Below are positions 10,128-21,355 of a DNA stretch of 64,000 nt, one piece after another. A model generated the notes under the pieces. The model had not been told where the DNA came from and searched no databases. It saw only the letters and a program-made list of their open reading frames with translations. How positions within the stretch are numbered: the first letter of the stretch is position 1; the number at the start of each line of letters is the position of its first letter. A program made the translations under genes and the position numbers. Source of the DNA: Taxillus chinensis (Eukaryota; Streptophyta; Magnoliopsida; Santalales; Loranthaceae); the NCBI GenBank assembly GCA_023512835.1, contig CM042085.1, positions 34,010,312-34,074,311 of the forward strand. Reading direction: 5' to 3'.

Positions 10128-13100
10128 CTATGCAGATAGGTCAAGCATACCTAATTTCAGGAGTAGTTCAGAAAATCTTGTATCAGGTAGGGGCTTGGTG
10201 AATATGTCTGCGAGTTGATCATCCGTAGCAACATGTTCAAGAGATATGTGCTTTTTGAGAACATGATCTCGGATAAAATGATACCTGACTTCAATGTGCT
10301 TTGTCTTTGGGTGCATAATAGAATTGTTGCTGATGGCAATCGCACTGGTATTGACGCAATACAGTGGAACATATGTCATGTTGAACCTGTAATCAATGAG
10401 TTGACTTTGCATCCAGAGAAGATGTGCGCAGCAACTCCCAGCAACTATATATTTCGCCTCAACAGTAAAGGTCGATACAGAATTCTGCTTCTTACTGAAC
10501 CATGAAATCAATCTTTTTCCAAGGAACTAACAAGTACCGCTAGTACTCTTCCTGTCAATGCGACACCTAGCAAAATCAGCATCAAAATATCCGGATAAAG
10601 AGAAGTTGGACTCCTTTGGAAACCAGAGCCCCAAATTCACTGTCCCTTTGAGATACCGTAATATCCATTTTACATGAAGCATGTGTGACTCTTTGGACTC
10701 CTTTGGAAAACCAGAGCCTCAAATTCATTGTCCCTTTGAGATACCATAATATCCGTTTTACATGAAGCATGTGTGACTCTTTGGGATTCGCCTGATATCT
10801 TGAACAAATGCACGTTGCAAACATAATATCCGGGTGACTTGCTATAAGATACAGCAATGATCCTATCATCCCTCTATATTCAGTTGCATGTACTGATTCC
10901 CCGTTAAGATCAGGATCTAGCTTAGCACTGACTGGTATGGGAGTCTTCATGAGAGTTGAGTTTTGCATTCCAAACTTCTTGATTAAGTCCCGTGTGTACA
11001 TAGCTTGGTTGATAAAGATTCCATCCTTCATTTGGTTAACTTTTATTCCAAGGAAGTATGATAATTCTCCCATCATGCTCATTTCGAACTTGCCAGTCAT
11101 CAACTTCGCAAACTCTTCACAAAGCTTCGGATTTGAGGATCCGAAAATGATATCGTCCACATATATCTGTACGATCAGAGAATGACCTTTCTCTTTTTGT
11201 AAGAATAATTTGGTATCTATCTTCCCTTTTCTGAAGTTGTGTTCGAGCAAGAATTCCGACAGTATGTCATACTAGGCTCTTGGAGCTTGTTTCAATCCAT
11301 ACAAGGCTTTCTGTAGTTTATAAATCATATGTTCAGCCTTGTGTTCAACAAAGCCTGGAGGTTTTTAAATATAAACCTCCTTTTAAAAATCTCTATTAAG
11401 AAAAGCGCTCTTGACGTCCATTTGATAAACTGTGAAGTTTTCATATCGCCTCAAGTCTAGCTATTGGAGCAAAGGTTTCATCATAATCAATGCCTTCTTC
11501 TTGACGATATCCTTTGTCTACCAGTCGTGCTTTGTTCCAGATTACTATTCCATCAGTATCCAGTTTTTTCCGGAACACCCATTTAACTCCAATGACTTGT
11601 TGCGACCTTGGCCTTGGTACTAACGTCCACACTTCGTTCCTCTTGAACTAATTAAGCTCTTCTTGCATAGCATCTATCCAGTTAGAATCTTGAAGGGCTT
11701 CATCCACCACCTTTGTGGCTCTATTTGTGATAGAAAACAAGAGTAAAGACACAAGTTGGAAGTGGCTGCCCTTGTTCGTACTCCAACAGTAGGATCACCA
11801 ATCACTTGATCTGATGGGTGGTTTCGAGTCCACCTATAGTTATGCGCAAGTGGTGGTGAGTAGTTAATGATTTGAAGCTCTGCTAAATCGGGTGGATCTT
11901 GTACATCGGCTGGTTGAGCTTTTTCCGGGCCAGTTGTATCCGTATGATGAATAGTTTCAGAAGTACTTTGCAGTTCCTCGGCACTGTGAATTTCAGTATT
12001 AACTGTGAAGTTCTCTGGTGCTTGGTGATTCATCAGGAGTTGTGGCAGGAACATGTTTGAACTAAGAATAGTCAATTGTGTCCGTATGATCCTGCACAAT
12101 TGGATTTGAAGATCCTACACTTGACAAATCAAGGTTAGACTCATCAAAATCAACATGGATAGATCCTTCAACTGTTAAACATTTTCGATTGAAGATGCGA
12201 TAAGCCTTGCTATGCAACAAGTATCCGACAAAGATCCTATCATCGGATTTTGGCTCAAATTTACTCTGGGCCTCTTTGCCGTTGTTTAACATGTAGCAAG
12301 CACACCCAAAAGCTTTGAAATGAGAGATTGACGGCTTCCTGCCTCTCCACGTCTCATAGGGTGTTTTCATGGTAATCTTATTGATAAGAGTTCTTTTCTG
12401 AACATAGCATGCAGTGGACATAGCTTCAGCCCATAAACTGAGAGGAAGCTTTGCCCCTGCTAACATTGATCTACCAGCTTTGACTAAAGTGCGATTCTTA
12501 CGCTCAGCAACTCCATTTTGTTTTGGAGTCCTGGCACAGAGAAATTGTATTGATTGCCCTGTTCAGAACAATAGGATCTCATATCGAAAAAGTCAAATTC
12601 CGTACCATGATCACTCCTAATGCATTTAATGCTCAGTCCTTGTGAATTGCTTATCCAATTGAAGAGATCTATGAGATGTTCAAAGGTTTGATCCTTCGAT
12701 TTTAGAAATATCACCATGTGTACCTGGTGAAGTCATCGATAATCACAAGGGTATATCTCGCACCAGCAAGAGAAGCAATTGAAATGGGACCAGAGAGGTC
12801 CATATGAAGAAGTTACAACGGAGCAGCTATTAAATTAACTAATTTGCTCTTAAAGCTATGCTTGGTCTGCTTACCGAGTTGGCATTCTCGACAGAGAGTA
12901 TCTGGAATATTTATATTTGGGCAGACTATTTACCAAGTCAAGTGACACTAGTTTAGACAAAGTTTTAAAATTTAAATGAGCGCAATGCTTGTACCATAGC
13001 CAACTTTCTTCATCTGCTGCATTAGTGAGGAAGCATACAAGGTCAGAAGAATTATTTCTTAAGACCACTGAATATATGTCCCCATCTCTTAATCCGGATA

Positions 13101-13460
13101 ACCTAATATCTCGGATAAGTTTTCCCTAACTGTGCAAGTGTTGGACATAAAGGAAATAGTAAATCCTTTGTCACATAAATTACTGACACTCAGCAGATTT
13201 TGTTTCAAACCTTCGACTAGTGCAACTTTAGTAATTGATACACAGCCGTTGATTAAAGTGTCATACCCCACAATCTTACCTTTACTGTTGTTACCATATG
13301 ATACGGATGGGCCTCGTTTGTCAGCAACTTCTACGAGCAGAGACTGATCACCCGTCATATGTCCGGAGCATCCACTATCGAGTATCCACTTGCTTTGATT
13401 GGTCTTTAACTTCAAGCGGTCTGGCAATGCATTCCAGAGATGCTCCTGCAAGACAACAGT
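10128..13460 (-). pseudogene. pol: A2 pol relic: PR, INT, RT, RNase H
   Basis: Degraded family A polyprotein. PR keeps LDSGCSGHMTGDQ (about 13395-13360). The INT zinc region is 13068-12871, the core with SDHGTEFD is 12717-12484, and the region around the usual PQQNG motif is frameshifted. The RT 5' part is open at 11632-11441; about 28-30 bp are then missing relative to A3 (the segment for RMFLAYTSY), which shifts the frame. The main RT block 11250-10582 retains YVDD at 11163-11152. RNase H 10511-10128 ends in DQLADIFTKPL. A tandem duplication of about 90 bp lies at 10609-10790, between RT and RNase H. Confidence 0.88.
10609..10790. repeat. ~90-bp tandem duplication within A2 pol
   Basis: The segment starting ggactcctttgga and ending catgtgtgactcttt occurs twice in a row, with a few substitutions. 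A1 and A3 have one copy. It disrupts the RT-RNaseH junction and is specific to A2. Confidence 0.85.
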
Positions 13461-15752
13461 TTACACTTTTGGTACCCAAACTTGTTTTGGGCTGTTAGGA
13501 GAAACAACCACAATGTCAACAGATCCGGATTTTGCTTTGTTAGGAATTTTAACTTTCCATGTTGACTTTACTTTGTTAGTGTCAGTTGCTTCTTTTATTC
13601 GGGTTTTCTTGAGAGAGTTACTCCTTTGAGATTTAGATTTAGATTTGCTCGAAAAACCCTTTTTGATGAACTGATCTTTATTAATATGAACTTGATTACA
13701 AAGCTAGTCAACAGAAAGACTCCAAGACTCACAGTGATAATGGCTATTTCTCTACAGATGAAATAGATACTATGATGCGGAGCACAAACAGGGGATACAG
13801 GTTTCTTAGGTTTTACAAGTTTTCTACTTTGTTCCCTATGCCGTATCCTTTGCAATTGGGTGACGTGCTCTTGGCCCTAGATGCGTCAGCCTTAGCCTTT
13901 CCTTTCTTTCTGGGTACTACAGTTTCGGCTTTAACTGCAGCAGCCATCCCTTCGTCTTTAAGTACTGGTGCTACTACTTCGGGATTAGCAGTAACAACCT
14001 CTCTTGCACAGTCATAAACTATGGTGCCACCTGAAATGAAACCATCCAATGGTTTAGATGTACTAACAGGATAAAGGTTGGTTAGTTTCAGAATGAAATC
14101 CGAGGGACACTCAGTAGCTTGTGTGGAGGTAGATGGTTCGGAGCCAAGGTCAGGTTTAACTCGGATGTCGTCCGGAACAGTCCTAAACGTAGAGGCTATT
14201 TCCCCTAATTTTAGCCACTTACGATTTATTTCCTTTTCCTTTTTAAGTTCGTTCTCGAGTCTTTTCAGACTAACAATTAGGCCAGTTACGTTGGTATTTA
14301 GCAAATGATTTCAGCTCTTAGGTCACGATACCAAGCCTCTTTACTCCTAAAGTCAGCTATTTTTTAAGTCTTGCAACAGTCAATTCAAGACGTTTAGTCT
14401 GACTTTCCATATCTTTGTATATTTGAGTAATTATTAGTCTCTCATTCTTTTTGTGATCACGTTCAGCAGTAAGAGATTCTAATTTACTCATGAGCTCAGA
14501 GATAGAAGGTACCTCAGTATTTTCCATGAGGTAGATGTTCGGTTTCGGGGTTAGCTCATCATCAAAGGATTCCTCCTCTTCTTCCAAGCCACTAACGTAC
14601 TTCGTGACAAATGCCTTCCTCTTGTCCTTTCTGTTTTCTGAGGTGGAGCATCGGGGTTTAACCTTGTCACTTTTATCGGCCACCTTTGATTTGGATTTAC
14701 AGTCCTTGGCCTAGTGACCAGGTTTCCCACAGCGTAGCATTCTTGGGAACTAGACTCTGATCGCTCCTTCCTTCTGGATGATGATGAAGAGCCTCTTCTG
14801 AATCCTTTTCTGCTTTTCCGCAGGAATCACTCGAAGGATTTGACCAGAAGACCTATTTCTTCTTCAACGTCTAAGTCAGAGTTCTCTGACTCTTCCGTAT
14901 CATCATCCAGTTGTATGCTCAAAAATTTCGTAGCTTTAAAAGCTACCCCCTTTTCTTTCCGAGCTATTTTCTCATCTCGGTCAGTATATTTGAATCTGAC
15001 CTCAAGAGTCCGTAGCTCTCCATATAGTTCTTCAAGGGGAGCATACTGCCAGTTCTTGTCCGCTTGCATCTGGAGCTGCTTTGAGTAGTAGCGATCCGGC
15101 AAGGAGTGGAAAATTTTGTCATTGATTTGGAATTGAGTATAGTGCTCATTAACAGTTTTCAGTTCAAGGATGAGCTTGCCGAATCTCTGATAGATGCTCT
15201 CGAGTGATTCGCCAGGTTTATGATTGAAGCTCTCAAAGTTCTGCCTGAGAGCACAGAAGGCGTTCTGCATTTGGGACTAACTTTCCTAATAGAGGATTGT
15301 CAGTTTATCCTAGACAGCTTTCACTATTGTGCAGCCCTGGACGTCCATGAAAGCTTCGGAGTCCAAAAACGATGTTATGTATGCCAGAGCCTTTTTGCTA
15401 GCACACTACCAGGCTCTTTCGTCATTGGTAAGTTTAGCATCCGTCTTTATCCTTGTAACTCCATGTTCTCTGATAATCATCGGAATAGGTAGCTCCGATG
15501 AAGACACGGCGAAATGAGATGATCATGACATACCATGAACATCTTTATGCGAGCTTTCCACTGGGAGAATAGCTTAGGTGTGAACTTTGGCGGTTTAGTC
15601 AGAGTGAAGCCAGAACTCCGTGGTTGAGGAACAGCAGCAGTAGCAGGTTGAGGTGGATCGACATTTTCACTGCTGCTTCGATTGGGGAGGGGCTCTTATG
15701 CACCTCCGGAGTTAAGGCGAGCGTTGAACAGCATGCTACTTTCGTCGGCCAT
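13461..15752 (-). pseudogene. gag: A2 gag relic
   Basis: Family A Gag. The start codon is preserved here (ATG at 15752-15750, reading MADESSMLFN), but an early TAA follows within about 20 codons (CAA in A4). Open pieces include 15270-14827 (Gag core through the acidic region), 14683-14357 and 14304-13813 (coiled-coil part with RLENELKKEKEINRKW). The first zinc knuckle near 14735-14700 is destroyed by a frameshift and a stop (gcctagtgacc). The second knuckle near 13750 is degraded. The frame ends at TAA 13463-13461 and pol follows in the same frame, as in A1 and A3. Confidence 0.82.
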
Positions 15753-15802
15753 TTGTTGAGAGAGAGAAAGAGTGGGATCTCTACTTTGAGCAGGTAGAAC
15801 TT

Positions 15803-15814
15803 GCTTTGATACCA
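15803..15814 (-). other. A2 primer-binding site
   Basis: On the minus strand TGGTATCAAAGC, one mismatch from the tRNA-iMet complement, two bases from the LTR end. Confidence 0.88.
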
Positions 15815-15816
15815 CT

Positions 15817-17155
15817 TGTTGGTCCCTGGAAGCCTAGAGGGAGGTGAATAGGCTTTTATCGAAACTCTTTTCTAACTCTGGCGCAACACTAATATTGGTT
15901 AAGAGATAAAATCAATGCGGAAGATAACCAGATAGTGGAAGTATTTTGTTTTATTATCAATTGACAATTACAACAAAATAGAGCAGATTAAAGTTTGTAA
16001 AGCTTTTTGATCTACTGTAAAACTCTCTAACACTATGTTTACAAATAGCTCACACACTAGCCAATATGATCTCTATAAAGCTCTTGTACATGTAATTTTT
16101 TTATACACTTAAGTGCACGCAAACGAAATCAATACTTATGAAAATATACAAGGTCTAATATATATAACCATCCGTGAAAAACATCATTGGAACTTGTTCT
16201 TCCGAGCAACGTGCAGCATTAACTATTCCTTGGAAATCTCTCTGCCTTGATTGCTGCGGATGTGAAGTTCAAGATCTTGGGTTTGTAAAGCATAAGTGTC
16301 TTTGTGATTTCCCAAGTGCAGTTAAAGTTATGTCCACATATCAGTGTGATCCATGTGTAAGATGCTTTAGGTTATCAATGAGTTTGTCTTACATGGGGAC
16401 GCAGCGAGCTTACTGCTTTAAATGCGAAGATGATAAGTTAAAGTAACGTCTTCTTAATCCATCGCAAAGTTTCTTACTCTGTGTTAATGAAGCTCGAATC
16501 CTTACTCCATATGAACGAGAAGTCTGGAGTGCTTACTCCGTATCAGCACTTCCTTACTCCGCATAAGGTAAAAGGCCGGATGGCTTACTCCGTATCAGCA
16601 CATCCTTACTCCGCATGAGTAAAAGATTCAGATTCCTTACTCCGCATGTATGTTCCTTACTCCGTGCGAATAAAGGACTTGGGTCTTTATTCCGCACAAG
16701 CCGTTCCTTACTCGCATGTATGGAAGACTCGAATTCCTTACTCCGTGTCTTCTTGTCCTTAGTCTGTTTGAGTGGAAGACTTAGCTTTTTATTCCGCGAT
16801 AACTATCCCTTACTCCGTGCTAGATGTTGACTAGGATTCTTATTTCGGATCAATTTGACTTGGTCCATTAAGGTGTTAGACGCAGATTCCTTAGTCCGTA
16901 GCTTTGAGCGTTTAGTCCGCATGAGTGATCCTTATTCCGTATGAAGTGAAGACTTGATTATTTACCAAGTGTTTGACGTTACTCGCGTTTGTCCAGATCA
17001 GGATTATGTATCCTATCCTTAGCTTTCCTCTCACGAGTGAAGGTCCGGAATAAGATCTTATCTTTTGCAACAACTTAAGAATGAACATGCAATGTCTCAA
17101 ATCAAATTACATAGGGTTTTATCCACATCATCCAAATTTTGGGCTTAATCCAACA
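15817..17155 (-). repeat. A2 5' LTR (family A)
   Basis: 1339 bp, TGTTGGATTAAGCCC...GGGACCAACA on the minus strand. It carries the longest TTACTCCG motif array of the window (about 16470-16940, roughly twenty imperfect copies spaced about 20-30 bp) and a TATA-like stretch (ctaatatatataac, about 16155-16168). Ends match the A1 and A4 LTRs. Confidence 0.88.
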
Positions 17156-18240
17156 TAGATAATTAGCCAAGGTAGAATGAGGTTGTCGCTGGCTCGAAGA
17201 TGTGAAGAATTGAAGACTTGTAGAGTGAAAGTCAGTTGATTACTTGTTCTAACCTAGATTCGAAGCCAAAGAGCAGAAGAATTGGAAGATTAATTCGAAG
17301 ATCCAAGGCTCGAAGATTCGATGGTGAAGACTCGGAGGTAGAAGCATGCGTACCTAGAGAGGTAACTGCGAAGCTACGAGGCATACATCCTCGAGGCTGT
17401 GGCTAGTCGAAGGAGTGAAACGCACTAAAGGCCACTGTTTAAGTAAGTTACCGCTCAAATAACGTTTTCTTTAGCACGCTAAGGACTGGAAAAGACGTGG
17501 ACGTATCTGAGGTTGGGTTAACATGGTTCAACAATAGAGATCAAAAGATGGTGCATGCCTAACCCTAGCAAAAAGGTTTCATACTTTGGCCGACCTAGAT
17601 AAGTCAAGCATATGCCTTACTTCAAAGCGGAGTCAAAACTTTCAGAGAACACAAGAAAGGCATCTTGTGCAATACAAAGACAATGCAAAGTAGTTCATAC
17701 AGAATACAAAGAGAGAGAGGAAGATTATAAGGGAGATAACAGTGAGTTAAACAGTTCTTCACAGTTTACGCAAAGAAGTGGTTGAAGGTCAAACAGTGCA
17801 AACGACTGAATACGTAGGAGCAGATTACGCTAAACAGTTCTTCACAGTGAGTGAGTACCGGAGTAATACTATTTTTGTATTTGCATTTAAGAGCAAAGAG
17901 AGTTGATCCTATTGTAATAAGGACTAGACCCTATTGTATTAAACGCATATAATGGATTGGACTCAGGTGTAGATACACCCTCACCATCGTGGAGTAGATC
18001 ACATTGATCGAACCACGTAAACCGTGTGTCTTTGTCTTTTAGTTCCCATACATACCTTCTATTAAGCTGATCTTGCACAAGACACTCGAAATACCTCCCA
18101 AACCAGAACCCCATCTATAGAATACCTCTGAGTATTATACTACTCTTAAAACTAAAAAGAAATAGTTTTAAGTATACAGACTCACCCCCCTCTCTATATA
18201 CAAACCCGTATACCTAGACGATCTTGTTTAGATATTGGGA
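17156..18240. repeat. Unclassified LTR-like relic
   Basis: No gene. The first 250 bp are rich in tcgaag/gaagatt motifs. The part at about 17940-18060 (gtgtagatacaccctcaccatcgtgg ... gaaccacgtaaaccgtgtgtc) has the look of the U5 region of a plus-oriented plant LTR. No PBS, coding domain or second copy is visible, so family and limits are uncertain. Confidence 0.35.
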
Positions 18241-18790
18241 ATATCATTTCCCACAAAACTCTACCACAGAGCTACCACAAGACGAATAGCAAACGGACAC
18301 CCTAACGACCCTCCAACCAACCTCCACCGGAACAAACCCCTAATTCTCACTAACCCTAGACTCATCAACATACACAAGCATAACATGCCTATGAAGGCCA
18401 ACATTCATATAGGAGATCACACTTATATGGATTTACATATATATATACATAAATCATCCACCTCAAGACCTAACCTTAGAACAGGTTCAAGAGTACAGAA
18501 TCCTTACCTCAAAATCGGGCGAACTTAGAGCTCCAACTTGAAGGTCTTCCCTTGCACCTTGCCCTTCTCCGATAGGCGTCTTCCACCCTCAAGATGCAAC
18601 AGTACGCTTGAACCGACAATGATTCCTCTCTCTCCCATAAAAGCTAGAATTTTAGCACCATAAGGCACCTCTCAACCTCTAACTATCTAAACTAGGACAC
18701 GGGTCCTCATGGGCCCGGCTCGGACCATATTGCAGGCCAGCCTACGGGCCATAGGCCCATTTAACACCCGTATCTTTATCCAATTTTAGT
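18241..18790 (-). repeat. Relic gypsy LTR fragment (Tekay-like)
   Basis: The stretch gaaggccaacattcatatag and the following imperfect 11-bp inverted repeat (18403-18432) correspond to the conserved hairpin region of the G1 and G2 LTRs in the same orientation. Downstream similarity fades. Both stem differences here would disrupt pairing on the element's strand, in keeping with an old, unconstrained copy. Confidence 0.5.
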
Positions 18791-19005
18791 ACTAGTCTAC
18801 TAGACGTACAACAAACAGATTGAAAACTTGTAAAAATTAGGAGTGTGCATTTGTTGGTTTGATCAATTAACCTAGTATATTTAAACCGGACTAAAAATCA
18901 TCGATTTGAAAAAATAATAAACCAAAATCAACCAACAAAAGTAGAAAACCATTAGTTTTTGATTCGGTTGGGTACATAGGTTTTCGGTTTGATTCAGTAC
19001 ATAAG
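18791..19005. other. AT-rich spacer, nothing recognised
   Basis: Sequence left of the family B 3' LTR. Contains repeated ggttttcggtttgattc-like text that resembles the ends of some small plant transposons, but no inverted repeat or target duplication can be shown. Confidence 0.4.
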
Positions 19006-20970
19006 TGTAGGTCCCAAACTGAGTCTAGAGGGGGGGTGAATAGACTTTCTTCGTTTGCGGAAGCTAGACTGTTAGCTGGATTTCGATTCTTCTATGGATA
19101 ACTTTGATGGAAGTATTAATGGAGAAGATGACAATATGGACTATGGGTGATAATAAGAGATATAATAAACTATAAGCCAAATCTGGGATGTGAGTAAATG
19201 CACTTTGCATAATAGATCTCAGATGTGAAATGAATGATCTGTGATAGTTTGGATTGTGGAAAGCAACATATAGATTAGACTCAATGCTTATGTTGGATCT
19301 TGAATAAGCAAGAAGGTATGGTAGATCAAAAGATTTGATCTTGGTCTTGGTTTAACATGGCGCACAGCACTTCGGAAATTTGTTTTCTCAGAGTCTCTCT
19401 CTCTTTTGTTTTTTTGAACTCTTTCATTAGTTCTGCAAAAGATATTTCTTTAAAGTATGTTAGAACCATTATTTTGTGTTCTGTGTGTTTCCTTCTTTTG
19501 AGAGAGAGATTAAGCTCTTGATTTTGTCGTTAAGCGTGTGAGAGATATATTTTTAAGGTTAAAGTGCTCGTGCGACGTGTTGTCCATCCCGATAGACTCA
19601 CTTCCCACCACTGAAAATGCGGAATGTCAGGGGATGGGTTGATCTGCTCTGATTTACAGATCAGATGCTCATACTGCGTATTTGGCATGCAGTCGATCTT
19701 GGCCGTTCATCCGTGGATGGTAGTTGGTAGCAATTAATGTGTCATTAAATGCGCTCAACTGCTCGGGACGGCGCAGGCTTACTGTACAAACCCTAGCTGA
19801 CGATATCGCTAAGTGAATATGTTTAGGGTTGTAAGTCTGCCTCGTAGGTTTGGTGACTCGAAGATTTCAGTTAGAAACTGTTGGAAGTGGCGAAAGTATG
19901 CTTCAGGCTTTACAGTGTTTCTACGAGTCTACGACTCATATCTTCGAGTCTCCGAGGCTAGAGCTCAGGTTGGATTAGTCTTTTGTGTCACTCTATTAAC
20001 TGAAGTCTCCAACTCTACGAGTCTTCGACCTGTTGTTCGTAGAGTCTACGAGTCTGCGACTTTTTGAATGGCGTTCAGAGTGACTTCTTCGTAGTCTACC
20101 TAATCTACCTGTTGTTATAGCTACGAGTCTGCGACCCTAGCTCTACGGGTCTACGACCTTCGGGTCTCTCAGTTTACTTTATTTAACTAAGTGGCTCTTC
20201 AACTCTACGAGTTTTTGACCTTGAAAATCTTTGACTCTACGAGTCTTCGACTTTACATTTCTTCTTTAGTCTTTCGTAGTTGTTCATGCACTGAGTTTCC
20301 ATATTCTACGAGTCTTCGACTCTACGGTTATGACCTTTTAGTTATTACTCTGCCTTCAAGATCTCTGAGTGTGTGATGTCTGACAAGTTCTTTGAATTAG
20401 TCTGTGCTGTCTACGACCCTCGAGTCTGCGACTCTACGACCGTTGAAACTACAGTTTCATTTTGTTTGCCAGTCTTTTTAATTTCTACTCTTCAACCTTC
20501 GACCTATGAGTCTGTGAGTCCTATTTCCTTAATAGTGTTCTAGGGCTTCGACTCTACGACCCTTGAGTCTACGAGTCTAGTGATGTTTTAATCTGTTAAG
20601 TGACTTAAGCGCTCTTGAGACTCTACAGTTCTTCGGGGTTTGAGTCTTTGAGTCATTTGAAGTTGATTACTGTTCTTTAAAATTCTCCGATTCTACGAGT
20701 CTCCGAACTTGTCGATGCTTGCAGTAACGCTTTCTTTTCCGTATTACGACTCTACGACCTTCGACCCTGGATCTGCGAGTCACCAGATGTTCTGTCACAA
20801 TCTTGCTTCGAGTCTCCAGACCCTACAAGTCTGCGAGCCTCTCGCCAATGCGTCTTGTGACAGTTTTACTTCTACAAACTACGACTCTTTGACCCTACGA
20901 TCTTCGGTTCTTCGAGTCTCCAGACTTAGACTACATTTTGGCAGCAACATTAAATCCTGTATTCCCAACA
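19006..20970 (-). repeat. Element B 3' LTR
   Basis: 1965 bp, TGTTGGGAATACAGG...GGGACCTACA on the minus strand, directly followed on the internal side by a polypurine tract. The U5-like end (agagggggggtgaatagac on the plus strand at 19025-19044) resembles copia family A. About 19840-20935 is a degenerate array of ctacgagtc, cttcgac and cctacgac words. No second LTR copy is available for comparison. Confidence 0.78.
19840..20935. repeat. Degenerate CTACGAGTC/TTCGAC array in B LTR
   Basis: More than thirty imperfect copies of the words tctacgagtct, ttcgac and cctacgac at irregular spacing. The combination gactctacgagtc is close to palindromic. It makes the U3 part of this LTR unusually rich in CpG compared with its surroundings. 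Confidence 0.85.
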
Positions 20971-21355
20971 ATCTCCCCCTATTTAATGTAAGCTGACAAT
21001 GGGTGAAGAACATGAAGTCTGAGACTACATGGGTAGTGTTAGATTAACAGAAGATATCTTTGCAAATGCAAAATGGGAGGAGAGAAGAAAAACAAAGAAA
21101 ATGCACACTTTCTCTCCCCTATAGGCATGAAGCATCGTAGCTGCCTCCCTACGAAGATAACTCCCCCTTCGATCTTGCTCCCCCTGAGATATACTCCCCC
21201 TTTCTGGGGTGAGGAACAAGCACCAGAACATAAAGCACATGGGAGCAGAGCAATAAAAGACAGACCAGCAGGTAGCAGAGCAAAGATAGTTTACAAAAAT
21301 GAACAAAAAGTAACTGAGGTAATGAAAGTGTACAATAAAAGAGAGTACAGGACAG
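20971..21355 (-). other. Element B polypurine-tract region
   Basis: Holds at least four ctccccct blocks (20973, 21161, 21178, 21193), which read as polypurine tracts on the element's strand. The first is adjacent to the LTR and is the likely primer for plus-strand DNA synthesis. Multiple tracts are described for Sireviruses. Confidence 0.72.

Larger units (their letters stand above)
10104..17155 (-). mobile_element. Copia element A2 (Sirevirus-like, family A), cut by CACTA
   Basis: Minus-strand order: 5' LTR (17155-15817), PBS, gag (15752-13461), pol (13460-10128), then only about 24 bp of 3' non-coding DNA before the CACTA terminus. The rest of its 3' region and its 3' LTR must lie beyond the CACTA element and A1, left of the window. 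It matches A1 and A3 throughout the coding part but is the most damaged of the minus copies. Right flank at 17156 is unrelated LTR-like relic. Confidence 0.88.

Noticed and set aside
18791..19005. Possible hAT-type MITE (gagtgtgcat ... ttcggtttgattc).
   Set aside because: No matching inverted ends or 8-bp duplication can be shown.
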